Assembly (NCBI RefSeq): GCF_963678635.1
Contig: NC_087063.1
Coordinates: 63,099,290 to 63,163,289, forward strand
Length of the DNA: 64,000 bases
Reading direction: 5' to 3'
Source: Symsagittifera roscoffensis
Lineage: Eukaryota > Xenacoelomorpha > Acoela > Convolutidae
Shown: positions 55,801-64,000 of the stretch, piece after piece
Layout: every line of letters starts with the position of its first letter
Numbering within the stretch: position 1 is the first letter of the stretch
Notes under the pieces: model-generated
Database searches by the model: none
Told to the model about the DNA's origin: nothing
Seen by the model: the letters and a program-made list of their open reading frames with translations, nothing else
Program-made: the position numbers and the translations under genes

Positions 55801-57642
55801 CCATTCTTTTCGAGTGATAGTGTCTTGCCAGAAAAAAATACGGGAAGATATGACCGATGGTCCCTCAATTATTTTCACAAGTATTAAAAGAGACGTTTAG
55901 TCGAAAATCATACAACTTGTGGAAATCTATTGTTAATATTGATGCTAGTCAACTCTATCCTTTTTGCATGTGTCAGGTATGCTAACAGGCTTGTATACGA
56001 AATAAGGCTACAATGAAGGACTACAAAAATTCAAGGCAATCTAAAACCGATTTCGAACGTTTGAAAATATGTTGATGTCAAACTTTCAAGCAAACAGACG
56101 TTTTTGCAAAAATCAGAGTTATTACATTACAGGAAACAGCACAAAATGATTTTTTCAGTGTTGATGGTTATTGCAACCATTGTAAGACTGTGTTTGAAGC
56201 AATGGATTGTTATTTCCAGTTGTGCCCTTGTAAGAAGCTAGACCAAGCCTAACTGATGAAGATATCAAAAGAGGAATCAGGATATGAGAAATGGATGAGC
56301 TTTGAAAAGATCACTTTCGATAAAATATTTACTCCATAGAAGAATTGTGGGAAAAGTTGGTGGCATCAATTAAAATCAAATTAGACGTAAGAAATCACGT
56401 TAGAACTCATTTTCTCTGCAAAAGACTTTTTGCCGATTCACTACTGCAAAACATCAGTAATGAATCAATGTTTGGCTACGTGCAATGTGATCTGAGTGTT
56501 CCAGATGAACTAAAAGCAAAAATTTCCAACTTCCCGCCTATTTTTAAAATTTTTGATATTACCAGAAATGTTATTATGGAAAGTAAGGAGACATATGCAG
56601 AAGAAAACAATTTGTTAAAAGAACCGCAACGAATATTATATGAAGCTTCAGTTTGACCAACGGAACACTTATCACACCACTTTTCAACTTTTACTTGAAT
56701 CTTAGGTTACAGTATACAAAAATTCATCGATTTGTACAATACACACCGCGTAAAGTATTCATCAGTTTCTTTTAATCTGTTGCTGCTAGAAGAATCTGTG
56801 ATGAAATTCCATTATCTGGTGTGATAGCCGAAACAATGAACCTGCTAGAAAATAGTTCGCACGGCTATCAAATAATGGACAGATCAAAACATACAATGAC
56901 AAAAATTTTGGAGATAAAAAAACCCACGAGGCTATCACTGATCAGTTCTCCAGGAGTCTCAATGACGTAGCTAAAGATTTGTATGAAGTGGAACTTGATA
57001 AATCTTTTATAGAGCATCGTGAACCAATTATAGTAGAAATCTTCATACTACAGTATGCCAAGTTGCGAATGTTGGAGCTGTATTAAAACTTTCTCGATAG
57101 GTTTTGCGACGTCAACAATTTTAAGAAATCGAAATGAGTACAGATTCCCTCTGTTTGTCTTTTGCAGAAGAAAATTTGAATGAATGTATCCTTTCCAGCA
57201 AGCGATCAGAATGGATTGAAATGCGAAGTAAGGACTGTCGAGACGATTTCAGAGCAGATGCGAAAAAAAATTTCCCCCGTACTTGCAGCTCTAAACAAAA
57301 GAAACATGGCAAGGGGAACCGGGATTGATCAAGGAGGAGTTCAGATATACTAAAATGCTGTCCCGGTGTAATAAAACGTATTGCTGTTACAGTAGTATAA
57401 AGTCAAAAGTAAAAAAAGACTAGCAGTAAAGGACTGAAAAAACGCGCATTAGAAGACTCTAGAGATGGCCCGCTGGCAAAGTAATGAAAAGTGCTGGATG
57501 AGGTAGTGAAATTGAAGTCAACTAAGGGGGATTTGATACAATTAACCATGCAGTCGAAAGTTGTGAACGAGCCAAAAAAGAACTGAGCTTTTTTACCCTT
57601 AAAGGGAAGTCGAATAAGATGGAAAACATATTAAACCTCTAA
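52879..57642 (+). pseudogene. polB: Protein-primed type B DNA polymerase of Mav-A, broken and interrupted
   Basis: This hallmark Maverick gene would replicate the element from protein-primed ends. After the splice acceptor at 52,878 there are zinc-finger-like Cys pairs (C-E-D-C-G-K-E-Y at about 52,912). Then come a helical region with R-R-Q-K-V-F-N-F-Q-L and L-L-R-N-H-Q-V-N-C-L, and N-D-N-L-C-L-F-R. The exonuclease part has F-D-L-E (54,190-54,201) and F-G-F-N-S-G-Q-Y-D (55,178-55,204). Polymerase motif A is D-A-S-Q-L-Y-P (55,941-55,961). Motif B is N-S-S-H-G (56,851-56,865, His for the usual Tyr). Motif C is S-T-D-S (57,137-57,148, first Asp lost). The gene closes at I-L-N-L and TAA 57,642. 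At least fifteen stops or shifts, plus a 540-bp insert, break it. The original protein was about 1,400 residues. It resembles the DNA_pol_B_2 family of animal Mavericks. Confidence 0.85.
54412..54958. repeat. Insert in the polymerase gene, copy of 52,108-52,645 (contains Y7 and a Z start)
   Basis: The polymerase frame reaches K-C-D-H-I-F and breaks at about 54,412. It resumes at about 54,959 with L-E-N-E-N-N-I-K. In between is a near-identical direct copy of the sequence just upstream of the gene, carrying the minus-strand Y fragment (Y7, A-E-N-P to the D-F-S-P-D-L region) and the CTGATTGGTTGATTTTC repeat. There is no target duplication that I can see, so ectopic gene conversion or a template switch is as likely as transposition. 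Confidence 0.65.
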
Positions 57643-57779
57643 ATTTGTTTAAAAGAATTATGTAATAAAAGTGTATAAGATGCTGTAAACTTATACATTT
57701 TCTCTGCCACTAACTTTTTTCCAACAATCGTTTTCTAACGCTGCGTTTAGATTAGTAATTTATTGTTTTTTGATTAAGA
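57643..57779. other. Short 3' flank of the polymerase
   Basis: AT-rich, with AATAAAA at about 57,662, 20 bp after the stop codon, a plausible polyadenylation signal. No gene. Confidence 0.45.
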
Positions 57780-58189
57780 AAACGTTCAGAATATTAAACA
57801 TTGGCCAAAATGGGCGCCAAAAATTTTGCTGAAGTTTACCATCTAACCATCTCAAAATCTGAAACCTAGAAGCAACCTCAATACTTTGGAAAGTCTACTC
57901 CTACATAATTTATCAATGATATTTAATAATTAGTTAACGCGCGCCGAAACTTTTGCAAAAAGAACATTTCCTCACAAAATCCAAAAAGAAACCGCTTTTC
58001 TTTTTTTATCCTACCATCACTCAAATCATGAAACCTTACCAACAGTATTTTCAATCTTTATACATTGGGAAAAATATTCCCTATATTTATACATAGGGTG
58101 ATGACCAGATACTCTATAGCCTATGTTAATACATGCGGGCCATCAACCCCCCCCCCCCCCCCGACGATTTCTTCCTGACATATACTACT
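57780..58189 (-). repeat. Mav-A right terminal inverted repeat
   Basis: Inverted match to 18,860-19,235, ending ...CATATACTACT at 58,189. It contains the subterminal words CCCTATATTTATACATAGG and CTATAGCCTATGTTAATACAT, and a 16-C run at 58,147-58,162 where the left end has only GGAGGGGG. It is about 410 bp long, against about 3.7 kb arms in Mav-B. Confidence 0.8.
58147..58162. repeat. Homopolymer run of 16 C
   Basis: Lies about 27 bp inside the right tip of Mav-A. The equivalent in Mav-C is CCCCC (63,925-63,929) and in the left tip GGGGG. Length may be variable or a sequencing artefact. Confidence 0.9.
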
Positions 58190-58195
58190 CAAATT
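58190..58195. repeat. Target-site duplication CAAATT, right copy, of Mav-A
   Basis: Identical to 18,854-18,859. Confidence 0.9.
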
Positions 58196-61187
58196 CCTTA
58201 TCCTAAACGTCGCCACTACAGTTTGATTCGGTTTCAAACTAACTTTCTGATTCGGTTTCAAACTATCCAAGAATATCAGCACCTTCGCTTGATTTATCAA
58301 GATCTTATTTACAGGTTTCTTTTCATACTTCATCTCTCGTTCCTTGATTCGTGTCATTCAGTCGCTGAGGTCAATTGTGACGTCAGAGCTTCGCTCGAAG
58401 TCGCGTCCTAAAATATACTGGTTGGATTTATCGAGTTTTTTGACGACCAGAGAGCTCATCCAGAGCTGCCTTCCTCGCAGGATGTCCTTCCGGCCACATA
58501 GATTGCCTTTGGTTGGCCACAGCCAGCCTGATATTAGTCGGTATCAAATCCTTGGTTGGCCTCAGCCAGCCTGAAATTAGTCGGTGTCAAATCCGACCTT
58601 TTGAGGCCCATGTCGGTCCAGGTGCTTATGGACATCACAAGAACCACCACTCTGGTGTCAAGCAGTCCCCTTACGGGGAGCTGCCTGTCCTCCACGTCCA
58701 GCTGGATCGGCTTCGCAACCTATGTGGACTGCATCTTTCTCAAGCATGGCACTGTGTCCAATTCGTCGTACTTTGAGCTACTCTTGTCCGATATAGATCC
58801 GGCCTACTTGATCACTTGCAATCGTCAGTTGAGCCTTCGTATAGATGTTTATGTCATCGACAATCATCAGTGTTGGGTATGGGCCATAGAGCTCTCTTTA
58901 ATTCCCGTCTACCCTCATCAGCCTCAATCTACCTGTTGTGAGTAACGCTCTCACAGCCCTGGATTCAACATATTTTTCACTCAAATAATTTGCATTTATC
59001 CAAGGTGTACCAGGGTAATTTCACACGGTTCACACAAGTTTTTCACTACCTGATGACCCGAAACCGATATGACTGACATAATCTTGTCTTCGCCAAATTT
59101 TTCCACGAGATGACATTCATCTTCAAACCGCGGCTCTTAGAGTACCCATTTTCTTCTGTTTTCACTGTCTTCTCTGGAGTATCCAATTTCTCACGCAGCT
59201 CCGTATTCTCCACTTCGAACCTCATCCATTCTTCAACTTCTTCCATAGCTAGCTCTTGCTGAATTTTCTGTAGTGCGGTCCGAGCCACTAGGTCACAGTC
59301 CACCCTAAGCGTTCTAGATGGGACAGCTTCCACGCTCCAGGAACTTGTATCATCCGACAAGGTCTTCTTCTTATTATTTGTAAAGGTGCCTTGTGACACT
59401 TCTTCCTTCGGCAACTCAGCTTCGTTAATTAGGCAAGCTCGACTGACCTTTACTACTAAAATAGCTTCTTTGTGGCGGGAATGCTTCGCGTCTACTACTG
59501 CATCCCAAAACTGAGTGCATTCTGATTTAAAATGCCCTTCTAGATTGCAACAGAAGCTTCTTGGTTCATGTTTCATTATAAGCCCTTACACATATTCCTC
59601 GTGATCCTCATCGGTTGCGACCAGTCATCAAGTAAGCAGCTTTCATGTTTTGTTCATAAATGGAGCAGGCTGATACCAGATGGTCCAGCGAACCACAATT
59701 GGCGCATGACCACCTTTTGGCGGTTCATCAAGAGGTTTATATCAACCAGAAGTTGTGCCTGTATTCATTCCACTATGTTTGCCAAAATTTTTGTAGCGTT
59801 TCTGAGCCCTCGTTTTTATGACCAGATACTCACGCAATTTCATGCACAAATTATCGGGCGTGGGAACACAGTCCGCTGACAAGTTAAAGTGCAAGTCCAA
59901 CATGGTTTTCATTTCACCAATTCTCACCCCATCCATGAACTTCGATGGCTAAGTTCCTTTCTGGTTTTCACTCATCAGATTGCTGCTCCTTCTCAGCAGC
60001 TCGAGGTCATCCAAAGGTTTGTCAACTGTCTCATCATCACTTTGGTGCCTCATTTTAAACTTCACCTTCGCGCTATGCCCCTGCATACCCGAGTCGAAAC
60101 GATTCAGCAAGGTGTCGAAAGTCTTACGAGCACTAACTGTCACGCTCATTTGTCTTTTTCGCCATAACACAGTTCAGGGCCGTGCCTTCCAGATTGCTCG
60201 TCAATGCGCCACATTTTTGCTTCTTCTTGATCTTTTTCATCTCTCTCAGTAGACTTCGAGAGTTTAGTGTTAAACGTTTCAAGAGACCTATTGAATGGCT
60301 AAAACTTGATGCATACATCGTAGTGTCATGTGAGACGGTGCTCAAATCTGGAACCGATCTGACGTGAGTCACTGTGGGCAAACGTCACCCCGATGGGGCT
60401 GCCCTAGGTCTCTCCCTTTGTTTGGACTCAAATCTTGTTCTCAACCTCGGAGGAGCCTTTTTATGTCTGGGGGCCCTGAATCAATCAGTTGGCTGACGTG
60501 AACTCTCCTTTGCACCTGGGTGACTTTCTCGGTTGTTGCTGCTCAAAATTTTATCAAGCTTCAGCATCATAAGATCAACCTTAGCGTCCAATCCATTATC
60601 CAAGTTAGTCATCATTTGAGCATAGGTATTGTCATGATCGTTCAGTAATCGCTCAATCCCTCGTGTCATTCTGCGATCCCTTTCTTCAGACTCGTTGGTG
60701 GCTAGAGCTAAACTCTCTGCAAGGCAATGATCGGTGTTCTGAATCAAGTGGACCTGATCGCATTTAGCTTGTGATTTCGCGTCTGGCAGCTCGTATCTTA
60801 GACTCTCTTGGCCCTGTTTAGCCCTCACCTCTACTCGTTGGATTCTTTTCGTCATATCTTGCAGCAGTTCTTCAAGACCTGTCATCACGTCGCCAAACCA
60901 GCCTCTCACATCACTGGCCGAGCCCAACACTGAGACGACGTTATTTGAGGTTGCAGCCTAGTGCTCGAAAAAACACCAACTTTCTGCGTGTCCATCGATC
61001 TCATTAGCCCATCGAATCTCGAGGACCTTCCCATTGTCCTCCCTTCTGACATCTGTCTTGATGGTGAATTAGACATCGCTTTCTTGTTCTTCTCTTGCCA
61101 CGGGCTGAGAGTAAAATCCTTGTCCGAGTGCATGATTCCCAGATGGTCAAAGCCAGAATATATTCCAGCAGCTTGGAGTGAATTCAT
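58196..61187 (-). pseudogene. gag and protease portion of the gypsy/Cer element, broken
   Basis: The start is taken as ATG 61,187 (M-N-S-L-Q-A-A-G). An in-frame ATG at 61,286 would add a Cys- and Val-rich leader that looks non-coding. Next is an N-terminal helical part, open 60,930-60,481 (E-E-R-D-R-R-M-T-R-G-I-E-R-L-L). The capsid-like core has L-T-S-N-L-E-G-T-A-L-N-C-V-M-A-K (about 60,230-60,180), then R-K-T-F-D-T-L-L-N-R-F and D-D-L-E-L-L-R-R. The nucleocapsid zinc knuckle follows near 59,550 (S-F-C-C-N-L-E-G-H-F-K-S-E-C), then a coiled-coil tail to 59,046. The protease follows, with L-L-D-T-R at 58,648-58,662 and I-L-G-R-D-F at 58,397-58,414. The region ends at the Mav-A insertion in the protease-RT spacer. 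Frameshifts in several places. It would package RNA and mature the polyprotein. Confidence 0.8.
58390..58710 (-). other. Retropepsin-type aspartic protease remnant
   Basis: L-P-V-R-G-L-L-D-T-R-V-V-V precedes a tail with Y-I-L-G-R-D-F-E-R and D-V-T-I-D-L. The spacing fits a retroviral-type protease of about 100 residues. The catalytic triplet D-T-G is D-T-R (AGA at 58,651-58,653). A roughly 40-bp local duplication (GTTGGCC...CAGCCTGA, 58,513-58,584) adds sequence and a stop in the middle of the domain. Confidence 0.7.
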
Positions 61188-63344
61188 GCTTTCAGAAGTC
61201 CGCAAGTTATAATAACCAACACACAAAACACAATTAACAAACAGATAACAACACACACAATAGGTGACAGCGATCTCTCGTACCAATAAAAAATTACCAC
61301 TGTAGATGTTTCAAATCACTGACTCTTTCAAACTAAACAATTCTTTTTAAAATATCAGAGATTGCTTTATTAAGGATAAATTTAAATCTAATCTTAAAGA
61401 AAAAGACCTTGCTGAATTGGAGCACTCCAAATGAACAAAGCACAGCACAGGACGATTAACTGAGCTGTCCTATTAAGTAGCTCAAAGCAACCTCTGATCG
61501 AAAATATTAAGTGTCTAAGCAAAAGCTCTCCCATACTCGGACAATTCCAAGTGCACGGAAGTAGGTAACACTTTTCTCTTCTCAAGTGAATGTGTTTATT
61601 CTATAACACTCGACGAGGTTTTCTTCTATTAGTTTCCGGATTGACCGAGGCTTCCTTCTCAGTGGCTCAAGGCAACCACACAGCTTAATTTTCATTAAGG
61701 AGGGTTGTTAAGGGGCTTAAGTCACCTCGGAGAGTTACTTCAGAGTGTACTCAAAACATGTACCTTACTTCGGAGGGATACTTTGGAGGGTACTTTAAGC
61801 ATTTAAATTATTTCTTAGGGTTGTTCTAAATTCACTAAGGAGGTTTAGAATTACTTCGGAGAGTTCTCTGAGATTTCCCAATTTTCAAAATTTTGCCTCG
61901 AAGGGGTCTCCGGGAAGTGTCAGATTGAATCAGATAGACAAAATTGACTCTGGGGGTTTACTGTATCTATTTCGGAGGATTCTTCACTAAAGAGGGTTAT
62001 AATGGGGCTTGACTGACACCGGAGGTTTACTTGGAGGGTTCCACAAAAATCGCAAAGCCAAATGTTTTCGCCGGGTAAAAAACTCCGATTGCGGTCTTAT
62101 TTAATTTAAAAAAAAGTTAGTTGAACCGGTTAACCTGCCTCATGGGGAAAATTAGAGTTTCATAAAGAAAAAATTTTGCACTGAGTGTTCCTTAAAATTT
62201 GGACCTTCCTAAACGATAATTTCTGAAAAAAAAATTTTCCCGACACTATCGACCAAAAATCAGTCAAAAAGGTGATCAAAAACTTCGACACTTGGTACCC
62301 AAATAATTCCGATCAATTTGTCAGTCTTTGAGAAAACATCAAAATTCGTTTGCTAAATTGGCCTTTCCTCAATACCTTTATAGGTTCTCAGAAACTTTTT
62401 TTCGCAATTCTTGCTGAGAGCGCTTTAAAAAGCTTGAGATGAGCGCAGAAGACCTGTACAATACTGGAATAATGCAAAAAAAAACTGGACCAAAATTTGT
62501 AAAGAAACAAAAACTTGGCCAAAAAAAGATCGGATTCGAAACCTCCGTTTTCTTCTTTTTCGATCTTTAAGTTTCTATCTCTTTCCATTGAGCTAAGTGA
62601 AAAGTTTCTTGAAAACTGCTCCCTTTTAATTTGGCTCGTTATGCTAGCAATCTTCTAGCGCAAAAAAAGTTATCGCTTTGCCTCTAAAATCTGAAAAGTT
62701 TTTTCCTCAAAACATAAGGACGAAATTCAGAAAAAAAAACGAGAGTCTCTTTCCGCGCGGTTTCTTTTGATAGGGGGTCAACAATTTGGTCAAAAATTGG
62801 TAATTTTTGACAAAAATAGGGTGTTTTTTGGGTCTAAATGGGAGATAGGTAATATAAAATAAGAATTAAAACCTATTAGTAGTCGTAAATCAAATTTATT
62901 TTACCCTCTTTTACACCAAAATATTCGGCCAGACAATACACAGTGACGGAGCGTACAAAAAGCACCTATTGACGACTGGCTGACGTCAGCTACCTTATTT
63001 CTACCAGTCTTGACCTAGCCAGTTATTTTTCTGGTCTGTTAACGGTTAAGTATTAAAGTTTCAATTTCAAGCCATCAGTCAAACGGCTTTTTATCAGTTT
63101 ACATGCGAAATAACCACATAGCTGGGTCTCAGATTCCCAGACAACGTGATTACCTTTAAAAATACAGCTAGAACACCATAAGTTGATAGGTTTTTAGTGA
63201 CACTTAAAAACTAATTTCATTAGAGATAGATTATAGATTAAATCTTTCCTCGACTCTAGATCCTTATGCTCTGAAATTTTGATTAAAATTGGAGTAAATT
63301 AAAAAAGTGTAGTGAATTACAGCAGCTCAAAAATTCAGTTAAGG
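61188..63344 (-). other. Presumed 5' leader of the retrotransposon, about 2.2 kb
   Basis: Lies between gag and the 5' LTR. No conserved ORF is seen; ORFs at 61,394-61,585 and 62,388-62,588 look accidental. 61,690-62,045 is dominated by copies of a CGGAGGGTTACTT-like word. No primer-binding site with TGG next to the LTR was found, which is odd for a gypsy element. A leader this long is unusual, so part of it (for example 62,100-63,340, which is more AT-rich) could be a separate insertion. Confidence 0.4.
61690..62045. repeat. Irregular repeat of a CGGAGGGTTACTT-like word
   Basis: About nine variants (AAGGAGGGTTGTTA, CTCGGAGAGTTACTT, CTTCGGAGGGATACTT, TTGGAGGGTACTT, AAGGAGGTTTAGAATTACTT, TTCGGAGAGTTCT, TTCGGAGGATTCTT, ACCGGAGGTTTACTT, TTGGAGGGTTCC) at spacings of about 20-70 bp. 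One strand only. Confidence 0.6.
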
Positions 63345-63803
63345 TTCTCTAACAGTCTCTGGGCACCGGGCCTCTAAGTCCGCACTCTCCCGGAGAAAAA
63401 GTCGTTCTCTCTCTTTATTCGTGGATCGGGGGGTTTCGTATCTGTCCCGAATGTCCCAAAGGACCTTCCGCCTATACGATCTTCTTTCGATAAACACCTT
63501 ATCGTGCCTTCATGTCAGAATAAAAGGCTTCACTTTCTCCTCTTTTTTCCGAAAAAATTCTGACCAGTTTTTGTCTTAAGATCCGGTTGTTGTCCGGTTG
63601 TTGTTTTTTTTGTCTATTTTCAGTCAAAATGGCCGTTTTACGTATTTCTCAGAAATGTTCTATTTCAAATCGAAATACTGAAAACTTTAAATTCTAGAAA
63701 ATTCTGAGCCTCCTCCTTATCACAATTCCGGTACTAAAGCCTTTAATGTTCTCTCTGTCATGCATCGGCAGGTTCGACTGTGCCAGTTCGGGGGAATGGC
63801 ACA
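63345..63803 (-). repeat. Candidate 5' LTR of the gypsy/Cer element
   Basis: Direct repeat of 5,422-5,836 (shared blocks described there). It carries insertions relative to the 3' copy, such as a doubled TCCGGTTGTTGT at 63,581-63,603. It ends ...GGCACA at 63,803, where Mav-C sequence begins abruptly. On the minus strand the LTR would start TGTGCC here. Confidence 0.55.
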
Positions 63804-63956
63804 AAACTTACCATCTTACCATCTGAGACTCTGAAACCTATACTTGTGAAATCAATTCCCTATGTTGAAATAAAGGGTGATGACTGGAGAATCTATAGCC
63901 TACATTAAAATATGGGAGACCTCACCCCCGACGATTTGAATCCAACATAAACTACT
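63804..63956 (-). repeat. Mav-C right tip (outer 153 bp of its terminal repeat)
   Basis: Contains TTACCATCTTACCATCTGAG and then CCCTATGTTGAAATAAAGG. Next come GGGTGATGACTGGAGAATC, CTATAGCCTACATTAAAATATG and CCCCCGACGATTT, ending CCAACATAAACTACT. Each block matches the Mav-A right tip (58,090-58,189) or the inverted Mav-B left tip. The last 15 bases are exactly those of Mav-B. The expected target duplication would be GAGGAC (63,957-63,962), but the left end of Mav-C is outside the window. Confidence 0.75.
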
Positions 63957-64000
63957 GAGGACTGCTTGCAGTTTGAAGTTCGTCTCCTAAATTGAACCAG
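63957..64000. other. Flank beyond Mav-C
   Basis: The only sequence in the window outside the outermost mobile element. Too short to classify. Confidence 0.5.

Larger units (their letters stand above)
18860..58189. mobile_element. Mav-A: Maverick/Polinton-like element, 39.3 kb including nested Mav-B (about 15.2 kb without it)
   Basis: Both ends are defined. The left begins AGTACTATATGT, and the right, read inward, begins AGTAGTATATGT. Both are followed by a G-rich patch, then GTATTAACATAGG- or TATTAACATAGG-type subterminal repeats. A perfect 6-bp duplication CAAATT flanks them. If the element and one duplication are ignored, the gypsy pol frame is continuous across the joint, which fixes the insertion site exactly. 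Content without Mav-B is the left terminal region (18,860-21,098), accessory genes W, V and relatives (45.3-50 kb), a minisatellite, Y/Z remnants, and the type B DNA polymerase on the plus strand next to the right terminal repeat. Integrase, capsid, ATPase and protease genes of autonomous Mavericks were not recognised. The element is dead. Confidence 0.88.

Noticed and set aside
58133-58411. Plus-strand ORF starting in the poly-C tract
   Set aside because: It crosses the Maverick tip and the gypsy protease on the opposite strand. The proline run is just the homopolymer.
62388-62588. 66-codon minus-strand ORF in the gypsy leader
   Set aside because: Hydrophobic, AT-driven composition with no relation to gag. 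No other copy in the window to test it.

Overview
This 64-kb window contains no host gene that I can recognise. It is a stack of nested transposable elements from a eukaryote, most likely a nematode close to Caenorhabditis. Three things point there. The retrotransposon pieces read like gypsy/Cer polyproteins of Caenorhabditis (family recognition from memory, not searched). TTTTCAG-type splice acceptors precede coding sequence. The DNA is strongly AT-rich except inside the retrotransposon.

Layout. (1) The outermost layer, 'Mav-C', is a Maverick/Polinton-like element whose right part is 1-5,421 and whose last 153 bp lie at 63,804-63,956. (2) A large gypsy/Cer-type LTR retrotransposon on the minus strand sits inside its right terminal repeat. 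Candidate LTRs are 5,422-5,836 and 63,345-63,803; gag-protease is 61.2-58.2 kb, RT-RNaseH-integrase 18.85-14.1 kb, and a third ORF with an SGNH-hydrolase domain 13.0-6.56 kb. (3) 'Mav-A' (18,860-58,189) is inserted into the protease-RT spacer of that retrotransposon. It is flanked by a perfect 6-bp duplication CAAATT, has AGTA...TACT ends, and carries a decayed protein-primed type B DNA polymerase gene at 52.9-57.6 kb. (4) 'Mav-B' (21,105-45,266) is inserted into Mav-A, flanked by the 6-bp duplication CGTCAT. Without Mav-B, Mav-A is about 15.2 kb, a normal Maverick size. Without Mav-A, the retrotransposon is about 19 kb, large for its class.

Mav-A, -B and -C share an accessory set that I could not assign to known families: minus-strand small genes called here Y, Z, V and W, plus a 35-40-bp minisatellite. 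Y has seven copies and is preceded by regularly spaced CCAAT boxes. Mav-B and probably Mav-C lack the polymerase; in its place they have a long inverted copy of the left end, giving arms of about 3.7 kb in Mav-B. They look like non-autonomous, foldback-type derivatives of a Mav-A-like parent.

Every large coding region is broken. Protease DTG reads DTR, RT YVDD reads YVDE, the integrase has D-to-H and a deletion over its catalytic Glu, and the polymerase DTDS reads STDS. No tRNA, rRNA, CRISPR array or intact long ORF was found. Boundaries without a stated target duplication are approximate.
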